DNA of 64,000 nucleotides from 39-52-133 sp035531075 (GCA_035531075.1 DATKTO010000031.1:124001-188000), one strand, 5' to 3'. Shown: positions 53,919 to 63,766, numbered from the stretch's first letter. The notes: generated from the letters alone by a model not told the origin. Program-made: numbers and translations.

Positions 53919-55097
53919 TTATGCACCCTGTGATACAAAATCAGTGATCAGCGGGCACAGTTTGTCGAGCAATTGCTGGGCGTCGGCCTGCGAGAAAATC
54001 AGCGACGGCAGCAAACGGACGACGCTGTCGGCGGTAACGTTGATCAGCAAGCCCTGCTCCAGCGCGCGTCCTACCAGTGCGCCGCAGGGCTGGGCTAGTG
54101 CGATGCCCAGCATCAGGCCCTGGCCGCGAATTTCCACCACCCCGGGAAGATGTCCCAGGCGTGTTTTAAATCCCTGCAGCAGGAATTCGCCGACGCTGTG
54201 GGCGTTCGCCATCAGCTTGTCGTCTTCGATGATGCTGAGCGTGGTGCTGGCAGCCGTGCAGGCGAGCGGGTTGCCGCCAAAGGTAGAGCCATGATTGCCG
54301 GGCTGGAAGGTGCCCGTTGCCTTGCCGGCAGCGATACAGGCGCCGATCGGCATGCCCGAGCCCAAGCCCTTGGCCAGCGTCATCACGTCCGGCAGGATAG
54401 CTGCGTGCTGATGCGCAAACCACGTTCCGGTGCGGCCGATGCCGCATTGCACCTCGTCCAGCATCAGCAGCCAGTTCTTCTGATCGCAAATTTTGCGCAG
54501 CCCTTGCATATAGGCAATATCGGCGATGCGTATGCCGCCTTCGCCCTGAATTGGCTCTACCAGCACGGCCACGATATTGGGGGTATGTGCGGCAACCTGT
54601 TCAATCGCGGCCAGATCGTCGTATGCAACGCGCACAAAACCCTTAACCAGCGGCTCAAAGCCGGCCTGCACCTTGCGGTTGCCGGTGGCCGACAGGGTCG
54701 CCAGCGTGCGTCCGTGAAAAGCCTTTTCCATCACGATAATGGTGGGGGTGTCGATGCCCTGCTTGTGGCCATACAGGCGCGCGAGCTTGATGGCAGCTTC
54801 ATTTGCCTCGCAGCCAGAGTTGCACAGAAACACTTCCTGCATCTTGGATAACGCACACAATTGGTCGGCAAGCTGTTCCTGTTCGGGGACCTGGTACACA
54901 TTGGAGACATGCATCAGCTTGCCGATCTGCGCGGAAAGCGCAGCGGTAAAGCGGGGGTGCGCATGGCCCAAGGTATTGACCGCAATACCGGCCAAAGCAT
55001 CCAGATACTCAGCACCCTTGCTGTCCCAGAGACGGGTTCCTTTGCCATGGGTAAAGGCAACAGGCTGACGGGCGTATGTGTTCATCAAGTGCGACAT
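53919..55097 (-). CDS. argD: Acetylornithine aminotransferase
   Basis: 392 residues, class III PLP aminotransferase. NSGCEANEAAIKLAR (phosphate-binding), LMLDEVQCGIGRTG and the PLP lysine in TLAKGLGSGMPIGA near 250 are visible. The start may be the first ATG (MSHLM) or the second (MNTYARQP). It forms the arginine operon argD-argF-argG. Confidence 0.95.
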   Translation of the reverse strand: MSHLMNTYARQPVAFTHGKGTRLWDSKGAEYLDALAGIAVNTLGHAHPRFTAALSAQIGKLMHVSNVYQVPEQEQLADQLCALSKMQEVFLCNSGCEANEAAIKLARLYGHKQGIDTPTIIVMEKAFHGRTLATLSATGNRKVQAGFEPLVKGFVRVAYDDLAAIEQVAAHTPNIVAVLVEPIQGEGGIRIADIAYMQGLRKICDQKNWLLMLDEVQCGIGRTGTWFAHQHAAILPDVMTLAKGLGSGMPIGACIAAGKATGTFQPGNHGSTFGGNPLACTAASTTLSIIEDDKLMANAHSVGEFLLQGFKTRLGHLPGVVEIRGQGLMLGIALAQPCGALVGRALEQGLLINVTADSVVRLLPSLIFSQADAQQLLDKLCPLITDFVSQGA

Positions 55098-55202
55098 GGC
55101 GTATGGGGCGATTAAACCGCTATATAAAAAGTTGAAAAACGGATGTTGTCCTGAATTGCATGTTCAAGGCAAGTATAATTTTTTTCTTAACTGGTTGAAA
55201 AC

Positions 55203-55233
55203 GCAAAAGGCCGACAATGTGTCGGCCTTTTGC
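55203..55233 (-). terminator. Rho-independent terminator after rpsT
   Basis: GCAAAAGGCCGACA and TGTCGGCCTTTTGC flank a three-base loop: a perfect 14-bp stem with T-rich arms, about 60 bp after the rpsT stop on the minus strand. Confidence 0.9.
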
Positions 55234-55294
55234 TGCAGTTCTGCCGTAAGTTACGACTCAGGCATCTGCTATCTGATACTTATTCTACCCTGGC

Positions 55295-55558
55295 TTAGGC
55301 CATTGCCTTGATAGCTGCAGACAGGCGGCTCTTGTGACGAGCAGCTTTGTTCTTGTGAACTATCTTTTTGTCAGCGATAGAATCAACTACACTGGTCGAT
55401 GCGCTGAATACAGCTTGAGCAGCAGCTTTGTCGCCGGCTTCGATGGCTTTGGCTACAGCCTTGATTGCGGTACGCAGTTCAGAACGCAGGCTATTGTTAT
55501 GCAGGCGTTGCTTGTCTGATTGTCTTGCACGTTTTCTGGCTTGCGCGCTATTTGCCAT
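55295..55558 (-). CDS. rpsT: Ribosomal protein bS20
   Basis: 87 residues from the ATG giving MANSAQARKRARQSDKQRLHN, the conserved start; the longer frame is leader. Basic helical protein that binds 16S rRNA early in 30S assembly. The divergent neighbour at 55730 is unrelated in function. Confidence 0.97.
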   Translation of the reverse strand: MANSAQARKRARQSDKQRLHNNSLRSELRTAIKAVAKAIEAGDKAAAQAVFSASTSVVDSIADKKIVHKNKAARHKSRLSAAIKAMA

Positions 55559-55729
55559 GGTGACCCCTTGAGAATTTGGCTTGCTATAAAAGTCGAGCAT
55601 TATAGGAAGGCTCACCGATTAATGCAACCCTTTAATTAGCTAATGCCTTTGCTGCCGCTATTCACGTCAATATGGCCCTTTCGGGCTAGAATACCCGCAG
55701 AACCACGCAACCCGGCCGAAAATGATTCT

Positions 55730-57334
55730 ATGGATAAGGCGCGACAAGCTGATTATATTACGCAAAGCAGGCTAGTCCATGCTTTGCTGGACAGCCTGCG
55801 CGGGAAAGTGGCGACAAAGAGCGCACGGCTGGTGGAGACGCATATATCGTGGGTGCTGTTGGCAGGGCATTACGCATACAAGATTAAAAAGGCTGTCGAT
55901 TTGGGATTCCTCAATTTCAGCAGCCTGCAAGCACGACAATATTTTTGTGAGGAGGAAATACGCCTTAACCGGCGTCTGGCGCCGAAGATTTACCTCGGCG
56001 TCATACCCATCGGCGGCGGCAGCGTAAACCCTGTTTTGGGCGCACAGCCAGCCATGGAGTATGCGGTCAGGATGCGCCGTTTCGCCGTCTCCAGACAGCT
56101 GGACAGGCTGCTGGCACACAATAAGATTCTGCCGCAGCATATAGACAGCCTGGCCGCCACGATGGCGCGCTTCCATGGTAACTTGCCAGCAGCCGGAGTT
56201 GATTCTTCATTCGGCACCCCCGAAATTATCCGCCTCGATGCGGAACAGAATTTTGCGCAACTTCAAGCCTTGCTGACGGAGCCTCGCACTGTCGCCAGCC
56301 TCGCCGCCTTGCGCAGCGCCAGCGACAGCGAATATGCCGCGCACCGCAGCCTGTTTGGGCTGCGCCTGCTGCAGGGCTACGTGCGCGAATGTCATGGCGA
56401 TCTCCATCTTGGCAATATCGTCCTGGTCGATGATCAGCCCGTCCCTTTCGATGGTATCGAGTTCAATCCCCGGTTGCGCTGGATAGACGTGATGAGCGAA
56501 GTCGCCTTCACCGTGATGGATCTGCTGCATTATGGGCGTGCTGACCTTGCGTGGCGCTTCCTTAATGCCTGGCTTGAAGCGACAGGCGATTACGCAGGTA
56601 TCAAGGTGCTGCGTTTCTATATTGCCTATCGCGCGATGGTGCGGGCCAAGGTCAGCGCCATTCGCGCCGCACAGCCGGGTATATCAGCGCGTGCCTTGAA
56701 ACAGGCGCAGGACAGCTGCAGCAACTATCTCGAACTGGCGGCTGACTGCTTCGCCCGAAAAAAAGCCGTACTGATCATCACCCACGGCTTGCCTGGGTCG
56801 GGCAAGACTACTTTTGCGCAAATTGCACTGGAGCGCTTGCAGGCGATTCGCCTGCGCTCTGATGTAGAGCGCAAGCGCCTGTATGGCCTGAGTCCGCTGG
56901 CAGACAGCCGTGCTAGCACCGGCATGGATCTGTACAGCAGTGAAGTCACGCAGCGCACTTATGCACGTCTGCACGATCTGGCGCGTGAGCTGTTGGGGGC
57001 AGGGTATACGGTGATCGTGGATGCGGCTTTTCTGAAGCAGGAAGAACGGGCAAAGTTTCAACAGCTCGCCGTGGCAATGTCGGCTCCGTTCGCTATCGCA
57101 TCTGTGCGGGCGGCCAGTGAGACATTGCGTGCGCGCATCATGCAACGGCACCGGGCTGCAAACGATGCATCCGAAGCGGATATAACTGTACTGGAAAAGT
57201 TACTGCGGACGCATGAGCCGTTGACGTCGCATGAACAGGCCCATGCAGCGGAATTCTTCAATGAGAAGGCGGGCCTTGCTGCGGATTCTGCGGGGTGGAA
57301 CAGCTTGCAGCTGTTGCTGGGCAGCTCCCGCTAG
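55730..57334 (+). CDS. APH-like kinase / P-loop ATPase fusion
   Basis: 534 residues from the ATG giving MDKARQADYITQ. N-terminal aminoglycoside-phosphotransferase-like domain (about 1-320) with the Brenner-type motif CHGDLHLGNIVLVDD and DGIEFNPRLRW. C-terminal nucleotide kinase-like domain (about 345-530) with P-loop THGLPGSGKTTFAQ and RLRSDVERKRL. The two-domain protein is a known but functionally undefined bacterial family; resistance is not implied. The ATG at 55643 is a less likely start. Confidence 0.82.
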   Translation: MDKARQADYITQSRLVHALLDSLRGKVATKSARLVETHISWVLLAGHYAYKIKKAVDLGFLNFSSLQARQYFCEEEIRLNRRLAPKIYLGVIPIGGGSVNPVLGAQPAMEYAVRMRRFAVSRQLDRLLAHNKILPQHIDSLAATMARFHGNLPAAGVDSSFGTPEIIRLDAEQNFAQLQALLTEPRTVASLAALRSASDSEYAAHRSLFGLRLLQGYVRECHGDLHLGNIVLVDDQPVPFDGIEFNPRLRWIDVMSEVAFTVMDLLHYGRADLAWRFLNAWLEATGDYAGIKVLRFYIAYRAMVRAKVSAIRAAQPGISARALKQAQDSCSNYLELAADCFARKKAVLIITHGLPGSGKTTFAQIALERLQAIRLRSDVERKRLYGLSPLADSRASTGMDLYSSEVTQRTYARLHDLARELLGAGYTVIVDAAFLKQEERAKFQQLAVAMSAPFAIASVRAASETLRARIMQRHRAANDASEADITVLEKLLRTHEPLTSHEQAHAAEFFNEKAGLAADSAGWNSLQLLLGSSR

Positions 57335-57371
57335 GGCCAGCTGCGCGCAAGGCGCAACGGCCGCAGTTGTT

Positions 57372-58538
57372 TTACAGCGGCATAGCGGAAGTGTCCGGGC
57401 AGACGCAGCATGGATACTCGCGGGAGGTGTCGATGCAGCCGCCATTGCCAAACAGGCCTTGAGGCTCGCGCAATCGCAGCATTTCCTGCAGTATCTTTTC
57501 AACCTCTGCAGGATCATTCATCGAGCGCACAACCCGCTCTTCAACCATACGCTCATCGATCTGTAATTCGCCTGCCTGATCGCGATAAGTCCCATTGCGC
57601 CAATGGTAAATTTCTATGCACTTCGACGCCAGTGTGTAGGGTGAATTGGGTTTCCAGAAGTTGGTGAACAAGCCGCCGCCAAGGTAGAACACCCACGATC
57701 CTTCATATCCGGTAATGTCCGACGACAGCTCGTCAGGATTGCGAAACCACAGACGATCTCCGGGAACATAATATTTCGGTGGCAAAGGCTTGTTCATGGA
57801 ACCATGTTCCCGCAGAAACACATCGTGGAATTTCCCCGACATGATTGCTTTTTTCTCCCACTGCTGTTGCAGTTGATGGAACAACTCCGGATTGCAGCGC
57901 TCAAGCTCCTGCGCGATGCCAAGCAGAATGACGTATTCAGTCGCGCGATAACATGAAAATGAATAAAGCTTTCCCGATTCATCCGGCTGGGTAGCCTTCT
58001 GCAGTGCGGCAACAAGCGATTTTCCCGGCAAGATGGTAAAGCCGGTATCTTCGCTGTAAGTCCAGTAGTCGGCCGGGCGTTCAGCCGCCTCTGTGCTAAA
58101 TGCCAGCGCTGTTTTGCGTGCATTGACGACGATGTTTTTGCGGATGCGCAGCGCCGAAGCCAATTCCTGATAACTCGGAAACTGGAAAGGGACCGGGCTC
58201 AGCAGCATCGCCAGCACAATTTCCTGCTCCAGGTCTGCCGGATTATCCTCTGTATTGAATTTGAGCTGCGCGCATAGCTGCAGCGTGTCGCCGTCAGCCG
58301 CTATGGTGTCGGCCCACGCATTGCTCACACAGAAGCTGACCGTCAGATTGCTGTTTGCGGCAAGTCCTACCTGTACATGCTGTTCAATCCCAATCCCTGT
58401 GAGATATGCCTGGAATTGAGCACAGGCTGCAACAGCCTCCTGTGCTGTTGCACACTCTATGTTTATGCCAGAGGGTGTGTCAGTCAACGAAACCTGTTGC
58501 AGGTTACGGTGCTGTTGCTGCAAATCATTCAGATTCAT
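57372..58538 (-). CDS. Uncharacterised protein, possibly transglutaminase (Tgl)-like
   Basis: 388 residues from the ATG giving MNLNDLQQQHRNLQ. The first half is unrecognised. Residues 190-315 have a pattern I associate with bacillar protein-glutamine gamma-glutamyltransferase: FSCYRATEYVILLGIA with C196, PGDRLWFRNPDE at 259-270 and EGSWVFYLGGGLF at 279-291. A His at the expected third catalytic position is not seen, so activity is doubtful. It ends with a cysteine cluster CIDTSREYPCCVCP. There is no signal peptide. Convergent with the kinase fusion gene. The assignment is weak. Confidence 0.4.
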   Translation of the reverse strand: MNLNDLQQQHRNLQQVSLTDTPSGINIECATAQEAVAACAQFQAYLTGIGIEQHVQVGLAANSNLTVSFCVSNAWADTIAADGDTLQLCAQLKFNTEDNPADLEQEIVLAMLLSPVPFQFPSYQELASALRIRKNIVVNARKTALAFSTEAAERPADYWTYSEDTGFTILPGKSLVAALQKATQPDESGKLYSFSCYRATEYVILLGIAQELERCNPELFHQLQQQWEKKAIMSGKFHDVFLREHGSMNKPLPPKYYVPGDRLWFRNPDELSSDITGYEGSWVFYLGGGLFTNFWKPNSPYTLASKCIEIYHWRNGTYRDQAGELQIDERMVEERVVRSMNDPAEVEKILQEMLRLREPQGLFGNGGCIDTSREYPCCVCPDTSAMPL

Positions 58539-58981
58539 ATTTGGCGATTCAGTCGTGTTCAAGCATGAACAGGGCGATATTAAATAATTAAGTAGCATGC
58601 ATCAAGCGCTATGGTGCCTTGCTCGTAAGCATTGTACACATTACCTATTTTCAGGTTAAGAGGGGGTTAAGCATGGGTGAAGAATGGGTAAAGAACTGCG
58701 GAATAGACACGATTGCACGTGCGTTAGCTGACACGCTGCGGCAGTTTAACTTGCCTGATTCACATTCTGATGCAATGCGTTGTCGGGATTGGGTGCCTGG
58801 CACTGCTGTAACGTGCCTTCAAAAAGCCACGCAGCTTGTCGCCTGAAGGTGAATTTTCACCCAAATTCTCCGGTTATTTTTTTACAGGTGACTTGCCAGC
58901 TTTTAAAAAAATCCGGAAAGCCAGCGAGTCGCAGGAAAAGTCCTCGCGCTGCCGATTTAAATCAGGGCTTAAGCATGTCGC
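58539..58981. other. 443-bp interval with little recognisable content
   Basis: Between the Tgl-like start and the chemoreceptor stop. It has short inverted repeats (for example CCTGGCACTGCTGTAACGTGCC around 58796) and one small frame listed separately. No RNA gene was recognised. Confidence 0.35.
58673..58846 (+). CDS. Possible small hypothetical protein
   Basis: 57-codon frame from an ATG preceded by AGGGGGTTAAGC. It is moderately charged, with no signal peptide and no family recognised. It may be a chance frame; kept because it has a plausible ribosome-binding site. Confidence 0.2.
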   Translation: MGEEWVKNCGIDTIARALADTLRQFNLPDSHSDAMRCRDWVPGTAVTCLQKATQLVA

Positions 58982-60163
58982 TTATTTCAGCTTGAACACT
59001 TTCACCGTGCCGTTGAGGTCGCCGGACAATATGTCCAGCTCTTGCGAGGCTGATTCACCTTGCTTGATTATATGGGAGCTTTTGTCGATCAGCGAGGTGA
59101 TTTCAACCATATTCCTTTCAACGCGTATGACGTCTTCCTTTTGCCGTGCGGTTGTGGCGGCAACGCTTTCAACCATGATGGTTACCTGCGCGACGCTATT
59201 CACAATCTTTTGCAGTGACTGTCCCGCCAGATTTGCATTTTCCACGCCGGTCTGCACTTCGGCGCTGCTGTTCTTCATATGGCTAATGACTTCCGCTGTC
59301 TGTTGGCGTATTGCAACAACCATCGTGCTGATTTCGTTGGTGGCACTGACTGCACGTTCTGCAAGTTTGCGCACTTCATCGGCCACCACCGAAAATCCGC
59401 GTCCCTGTTCACCCGCACGTGCCGCTTCAATGGCGGCATTAAGCGCCAGCAGATTGGTCTGGTCAGATATTTCCTTAATCAACGTGACTGTCTGTCCGAT
59501 GCTCTCTGAATGTTTATTCAGCTCCTGAATTGACGCGGCAGCCTGATTGACTGAGCTTTCGATCTGGCGCATGCCGAGCACACTCTGCTCAACCACGCTA
59601 CCGCCAGCGCGGGCAACTTGCGCCGCCTCGCGCGCGCTGGCCGCGGCCTCTTTGGAGTTATCCGCAATTTCGCCGATGGTCTTCGCCAGATTGCCCACGG
59701 CATGGCCAATTTCGCCGGACTTGCTATGTTGCTCATTCAGATTTGAGATCGTGTCGTGCATAAAATGAACAATGCTGACGCTGCCTTCGTGCACCTTATG
59801 GCTCAGGGTGATGGTTTGGCCGATAAGATCGCGCAGGTTTACCGTCATTTTATTGAAACTATCGACGATTTCGCCGACGGTATCCGCGCTTTTAAGGGTG
59901 CAAGTATGGCTAACATCCTTATTGGATATGGCATTGGCGATTTCCGAGATTCGGCGCAGCTTGCTGAGCAGGATGAAGTTCACCAGCCAGTAATTCACCA
60001 CACCCATCATCATTCCCGCAACCAGGCAACCCAGGACAAACCAGAGCAGCATGCCCGGCTTCCATTCCACAAAAAAATCCGCATAAAAGGGGAAAATTAA
60101 TGCAACACCGCCGCCGAAAGCCAGAAATGACACTAGCAATTTACGTAACAAACTAGATTTCAT
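58982..60163 (-). CDS. Methyl-accepting chemotaxis protein with minimal periplasmic region
   Basis: 393 residues. Two N-terminal membrane helices (about 7-27 and 36-58) with a very short loop FYADFFVEWKP, a HAMP-like stretch, then the signalling domain with DQTNLLALNAAIEAARAGEQ near 243-262. It lacks a periplasmic ligand domain, like the one at 8917-10110, though it is a different paralogue. Monocistronic. Confidence 0.9.
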   Translation of the reverse strand: MKSSLLRKLLVSFLAFGGGVALIFPFYADFFVEWKPGMLLWFVLGCLVAGMMMGVVNYWLVNFILLSKLRRISEIANAISNKDVSHTCTLKSADTVGEIVDSFNKMTVNLRDLIGQTITLSHKVHEGSVSIVHFMHDTISNLNEQHSKSGEIGHAVGNLAKTIGEIADNSKEAAASAREAAQVARAGGSVVEQSVLGMRQIESSVNQAAASIQELNKHSESIGQTVTLIKEISDQTNLLALNAAIEAARAGEQGRGFSVVADEVRKLAERAVSATNEISTMVVAIRQQTAEVISHMKNSSAEVQTGVENANLAGQSLQKIVNSVAQVTIMVESVAATTARQKEDVIRVERNMVEITSLIDKSSHIIKQGESASQELDILSGDLNGTVKVFKLK

Positions 60164-60443
60164 GTTGTTTCCTTAATTGTTGGGCTAGCGAATGCTAGAC
60201 CTGCACGATTTGGATATTACGGAAATTTAACCATAAGCAGCCGCCCTGGAATATCTCCACACTGTGATAGCTTAGCAATATTCGAACGGTTTCATTCAGT
60301 AAACAGAGCGTGTTTTGGGGCATAAATTTAAATTAATAAATATATTTATGCCTTTAAGCCCACTGATGTGTGAAAATGCGGACATTCATAGCTGTCTTAT
60401 CGGACGCTTTCTTACAAACTTTAATTGTCAAAAGGATATCAAA

Positions 60444-60596
60444 TTGGCTCAACCTAATTTCCAATATGAGAAGCGTCAAAAAGAATTAGCAAAAAAGAAG
60501 AAGCAGGAAGAGAAAAAGCAACGCAAACTGGATGAAAAAAATACTTCCAGCGGTATTCCGCCCGAACAGCCCGATGACAGCAAAGTGTCCTTATAA
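60444..60596 (+). CDS. Small lysine-rich conserved protein
   Basis: 50 residues from the TTG at 60444, with AAAGGA eight bases upstream. The sequence MAQPNFQYEKRQKELAKKKK continues as a charged helix and acidic tail. It belongs to a small conserved family seen in several proteobacteria, function unknown. An ATG 129 bp upstream lacks a ribosome-binding site and adds a non-conserved extension. Confidence 0.65.
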   Translation: MAQPNFQYEKRQKELAKKKKQEEKKQRKLDEKNTSSGIPPEQPDDSKVSL

Positions 60597-60659
60597 ATCA
60601 GGCTCACCGCAAGATACATACACAATACAGGGGTGAAACTGGCGGTCGGGTCGGCTCCC

Positions 60660-61217
60660 TCAGTATCCCCTGCTGGATGGCTCCTTAAGACGCAAACGCT
60701 CCACCTGCACACTCTCATTGCCGTCGCTTAACCACAGCTGGCCATCCTGGATGGTGCACTGCAACTGCATATTGCGCTGCGCCAGTTTCGCTATGGCTCG
60801 TGTGCTTTCCACCGGCAGATTGATTACCGTGAGATTGGTGAGCCGTTCAAACTGGCTGCTGTTTTGCGCAAACCACATCTCGGCAGTGCGCCCGCCATAG
60901 GCATATACAACCACCTGGTCGGATCGCCCGCAGGCTTTGCGGATCAGTTTTTCATCGGGCAGGCCGACGTCTATCCAAAGCTTGATGGCGCCGGTTAAAT
61001 CTTTCAGCCACAGATCCGCAGCATCGTCATCAGTCATGCCCTGGCCAAATTCCAGGTACTCGTGGGCATGCAAGGCGAAGGCAAGCAGGCGCACCATCAT
61101 GCGCTCGTCCGTTTCCGAGGGATGACGTGCAAGGGTCAGTGTATGATCCTGGTAGTAATGACGCTCCATATCCGCGATTTGCAGACTGGCTTTGAAGATG
61201 GTTGCTTTGATGGCCAT
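60660..61217 (-). CDS. yaeQ: YaeQ family protein
   Basis: 185 residues, family length. MAIKATIFKASLQIADMERHYY and the acidic WLKDLTGAIKLWIDVGLPDE are diagnostic. YaeQ has a PD-(D/E)XK-like fold of unknown role. It follows arfB with a 33-bp gap, the same neighbourhood as in Escherichia coli. Confidence 0.9.
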   Translation of the reverse strand: MAIKATIFKASLQIADMERHYYQDHTLTLARHPSETDERMMVRLLAFALHAHEYLEFGQGMTDDDAADLWLKDLTGAIKLWIDVGLPDEKLIRKACGRSDQVVVYAYGGRTAEMWFAQNSSQFERLTNLTVINLPVESTRAIAKLAQRNMQLQCTIQDGQLWLSDGNESVQVERLRLKEPSSRGY

Positions 61218-61250
61218 GAGATTTTCCCCGGGAAATTGGATGGCTAGAAG

Positions 61251-61667
61251 TTACTGTTCAATTCTTTTGCCGCGCAAGCTTTTGGTCAGGCCATGTTTTA
61301 CCTTGCTGTCCATGCGTTTTGTCTGCGAGCTGCGGGTTGGTTTGGTAGGGCGGCGGATGGCGGGCAGTACAGCTATGCTCTGTACCAGCTCCTTCAGGCG
61401 ACGAAATGCCTCGCCACGGTTCATTTCCTGGCTGCGAAACTCCTGTGACTTGATGATGATCACGCCGTCCCTGGTGATGCGGTTGTCATGCAGCGCAAGC
61501 AGCCGCGCCTTGAAATCATCCGGCAGCGAAGATGCCGAAATATTGAAACGCAAATGTACCGCGCTGGAAACCTTGTTGACATTCTGTCCGCCGGTTCCCT
61601 GTGCACGTACAGCCGTTATCTCTATCTCATGAACGGGAATGCTTACGTTATGGGAGATGTACAGCAT
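61251..61667 (-). CDS. arfB: Peptidyl-tRNA hydrolase ArfB (YaeJ)
   Basis: 138 residues. Catalytic GTGGQNVNKVSSAVHLRF (GGQ near residue 26-28) as in class I release factors, and the basic C-terminal tail that enters the empty mRNA channel. It frees ribosomes stalled on non-stop mRNA. The codon-recognition domain of release factors is absent, as expected. Just downstream of the S4-domain gene (4-bp gap). Confidence 0.93.
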   Translation of the reverse strand: MLYISHNVSIPVHEIEITAVRAQGTGGQNVNKVSSAVHLRFNISASSLPDDFKARLLALHDNRITRDGVIIIKSQEFRSQEMNRGEAFRRLKELVQSIAVLPAIRRPTKPTRSSQTKRMDSKVKHGLTKSLRGKRIEQ

Positions 61668-61671
61668 GGCT

Positions 61672-61890
61672 TTAAGCGGCGACCACGGTAATGCGTATGT
61701 CGCCCAGCGTCACAACTGAGCCGGCGCGCACCTTGCAAGTTTTGCGCAACTCAATTTTGCCATCAACCGATACCTCACCCGATGCCACCAGCGCCTTGCC
61801 GGCGCCGCCGCTGTCGACCACGCCTACCAGCTTAAGCAGCTGGTTGAGCTCGACAAATTCGGCGTTGAGTTCGAAGGTTTCTTCTTGCAT
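61672..61890 (-). CDS. S4-domain RNA-binding protein (YbcJ-like)
   Basis: 72 residues, nearly all one S4 RNA-binding domain: FVELNQLLKLVGVVDSGGAGKALVASGEVSVDG. Possibly helps ribosome assembly or rescue. Transcribed with arfB and yaeQ. Confidence 0.88.
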   Translation of the reverse strand: MQEETFELNAEFVELNQLLKLVGVVDSGGAGKALVASGEVSVDGKIELRKTCKVRAGSVVTLGDIRITVVAA

Positions 61891-61916
61891 GTTGGCGTCT
61901 TTAAAAATTTAATTAT

Positions 61917-62002
61917 GTAGGGTGGCGTAGGGTGGGCAAAGCGCAGCGTGCCCACGATGACATGTTGAAAACCGTGGGCACGCTGCGCTTTGCCCACCCT
62001 AC
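61917..62002. repeat. Perfect 29-bp palindrome, GTAGGGTGGGC family
   Basis: Arms 61927-61955 and 61974-62002 are exact reverse complements over 29 bp, beginning GTAGGGTGGGCAAAGCGCAG, with an 18-base loop. A partial extra GTAGGGTGGC precedes it. It sits between prfC and the S4-domain gene and would form a very strong hairpin, probably ending prfC transcripts. Confidence 0.9.
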
Positions 62003-62014
62003 CTAAGTGCTAGC

Positions 62015-63673
62015 TTAAAGCTTCACCGCGTGTTCGCGCGTGGTATGGAACACCACTTTCGGCCAGCGCTCCTGCGTCAGCTTGAGGTTGACGTTGTTCG
62101 GAGCGAGGTAGGCCAGATTGCCAGCCGCGTCGATGGACAGGTTGTGCGACAGCGCCTTCTCGAAATCGCCGAGTATCTTCTTGTCATCGCAGGTCACCCA
62201 GCGCGCGCTGGTGATGCTGGTGCCCTCGAATACCGCGTCGACGCTATATTCGCCCATCAGACGGCTGGCGACCACGTCAAACTGCAGCACGCCGACCGCA
62301 CCCAGCACCAGGTCGCCGCCATCCAGCGGCTTGAACACCTGCACCGCGCCCTCTTCGCCGAGCTGCTGCAGGCCCTTGTGCAACTGCTTGACTTTGAGCG
62401 GGTTACGGATGCGCACCGAGCGGAAAAAGTCTGGCGCAAAATACGGAATGCCGGTGTACTGCAGCAGTTCGCCTTCGGAGAAGCTGTCGCCGATCTGCAT
62501 GTTGCCGTGGTTGGGCAGGCCGATGATGTCACCGGCGTAAGCCTCTTCCACCTGCTCGCGGCTGGACGCCATGAAGGTGACCACGTTGGACACGCGTATC
62601 TCGCGGCCGATGCGCAAGTGCTTGATTTTCATGCCGCGTTCAAAGTGTCCCGAGCACACGCGCAAAAAGGCGATGCGGTCGCGGTGATTGGCGTCCATAT
62701 TGGCCTGGATCTTGAATACGAACCCGGAGAATGCAGTTTCGGTAGGCAGCACGGTGCGCACCGTGGCGTCGCGCGGCAGCGGCGAGGGCGCCCAGTCCAG
62801 CAGCGCGTCAAGAATTTCGCGCACGCCGAAGTTGTTGATGGCCGAGCCGAAAAACACAGGTGTCTGCTTGCCGTTGAGGAAGGCTTCGAGATCAAACGGA
62901 TTGGAGGCACCCAGCACCAGTTCCACTTCAGATTTAAGCTGTTCGATTTCCAGCGGAAATTTCTCGGCGAGTAGCGGATTGTTAATGCCCTTGATGATTT
63001 CAAATTCCCCCGTCACGCGCTCTTCGCCGGGCGTGAACAGCATGATTTCATCGCGCAGCAGGTGATATACGCCGCGGAAAGTCTTGCCCATGCCCAGCGG
63101 CCAGGTTACCGGCGCGCACTGGATATTCAGAACCGTCTCCACCTCGTCCAGCAGCGCCACCGGGTCGCGAGTCTCGCGGTCCAGCTTGTTGATAAAAGTG
63201 ATGATGGGCGTGTTGCGCATGCGGCACACGTTGAGCAGCTTAATGGTTTGCGCTTCCACCCCCTTGGCCGCGTCGATCACCATCAGCGCGGAGTCCACCG
63301 CGGTCAGCACGCGATAAGTGTCCTCGGAGAAGTCCTGGTGGCCGGGGGTGTCGAGCAGGTTCACCACATGGTCGCGGTATTCAAACTGCATCACCGAGCT
63401 GGCCACGGAAATACCGCGCTGCTTTTCAATGTCCAGGAAGTCTGAGGTCGCATGGCGGCTGCTCTTGCGCCCCTTTACCGTGCCGGCCATCTGGATCGCG
63501 CCCGAGAACAGCAGCAGCTTCTCGGTGAGCGTGGTCTTGCCAGCGTCCGGGTGGGAAATAATGCCGAAGGTGCGGCGGCGCGCGACCTCGCGCGTGATCA
63601 CATCGCGCGATACGGGGGCAGGAACTGCACTGCTATCCTCGTTTGTTGGGGAGGTATCTATTTCCATAATCAT
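62015..63673 (-). CDS. prfC: Peptide chain release factor 3
   Basis: 552 residues. GTPase domain with G1 SHPDAGKTTLTEKLL near 41, G3 DTPGHQDFSEDTYR and G4 NKLDRETRD; domains II and III follow. It recycles RF1/RF2 after termination. Either of two close ATGs (63673, 63667) may start it. It is near arfB, so two termination/rescue factors are adjacent. Confidence 0.95.
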   Translation of the reverse strand: MIMEIDTSPTNEDSSAVPAPVSRDVITREVARRRTFGIISHPDAGKTTLTEKLLLFSGAIQMAGTVKGRKSSRHATSDFLDIEKQRGISVASSVMQFEYRDHVVNLLDTPGHQDFSEDTYRVLTAVDSALMVIDAAKGVEAQTIKLLNVCRMRNTPIITFINKLDRETRDPVALLDEVETVLNIQCAPVTWPLGMGKTFRGVYHLLRDEIMLFTPGEERVTGEFEIIKGINNPLLAEKFPLEIEQLKSEVELVLGASNPFDLEAFLNGKQTPVFFGSAINNFGVREILDALLDWAPSPLPRDATVRTVLPTETAFSGFVFKIQANMDANHRDRIAFLRVCSGHFERGMKIKHLRIGREIRVSNVVTFMASSREQVEEAYAGDIIGLPNHGNMQIGDSFSEGELLQYTGIPYFAPDFFRSVRIRNPLKVKQLHKGLQQLGEEGAVQVFKPLDGGDLVLGAVGVLQFDVVASRLMGEYSVDAVFEGTSITSARWVTCDDKKILGDFEKALSHNLSIDAAGNLAYLAPNNVNLKLTQERWPKVVFHTTREHAVKL

Positions 63674-63766
63674 TACTCAAAAAAACTCAAATATCAAAAG
63701 GCTGTACACAAGGGACTGAAAATAGTCTCAAGTCTAAAGGCTGCGGCAGTTAAAGTCTAACGGCCC

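Noticed and set aside
55730..57334. Aminoglycoside resistance gene
   Set aside because: Only the kinase-like fold is shared; the fused P-loop domain marks a separate housekeeping-type family.
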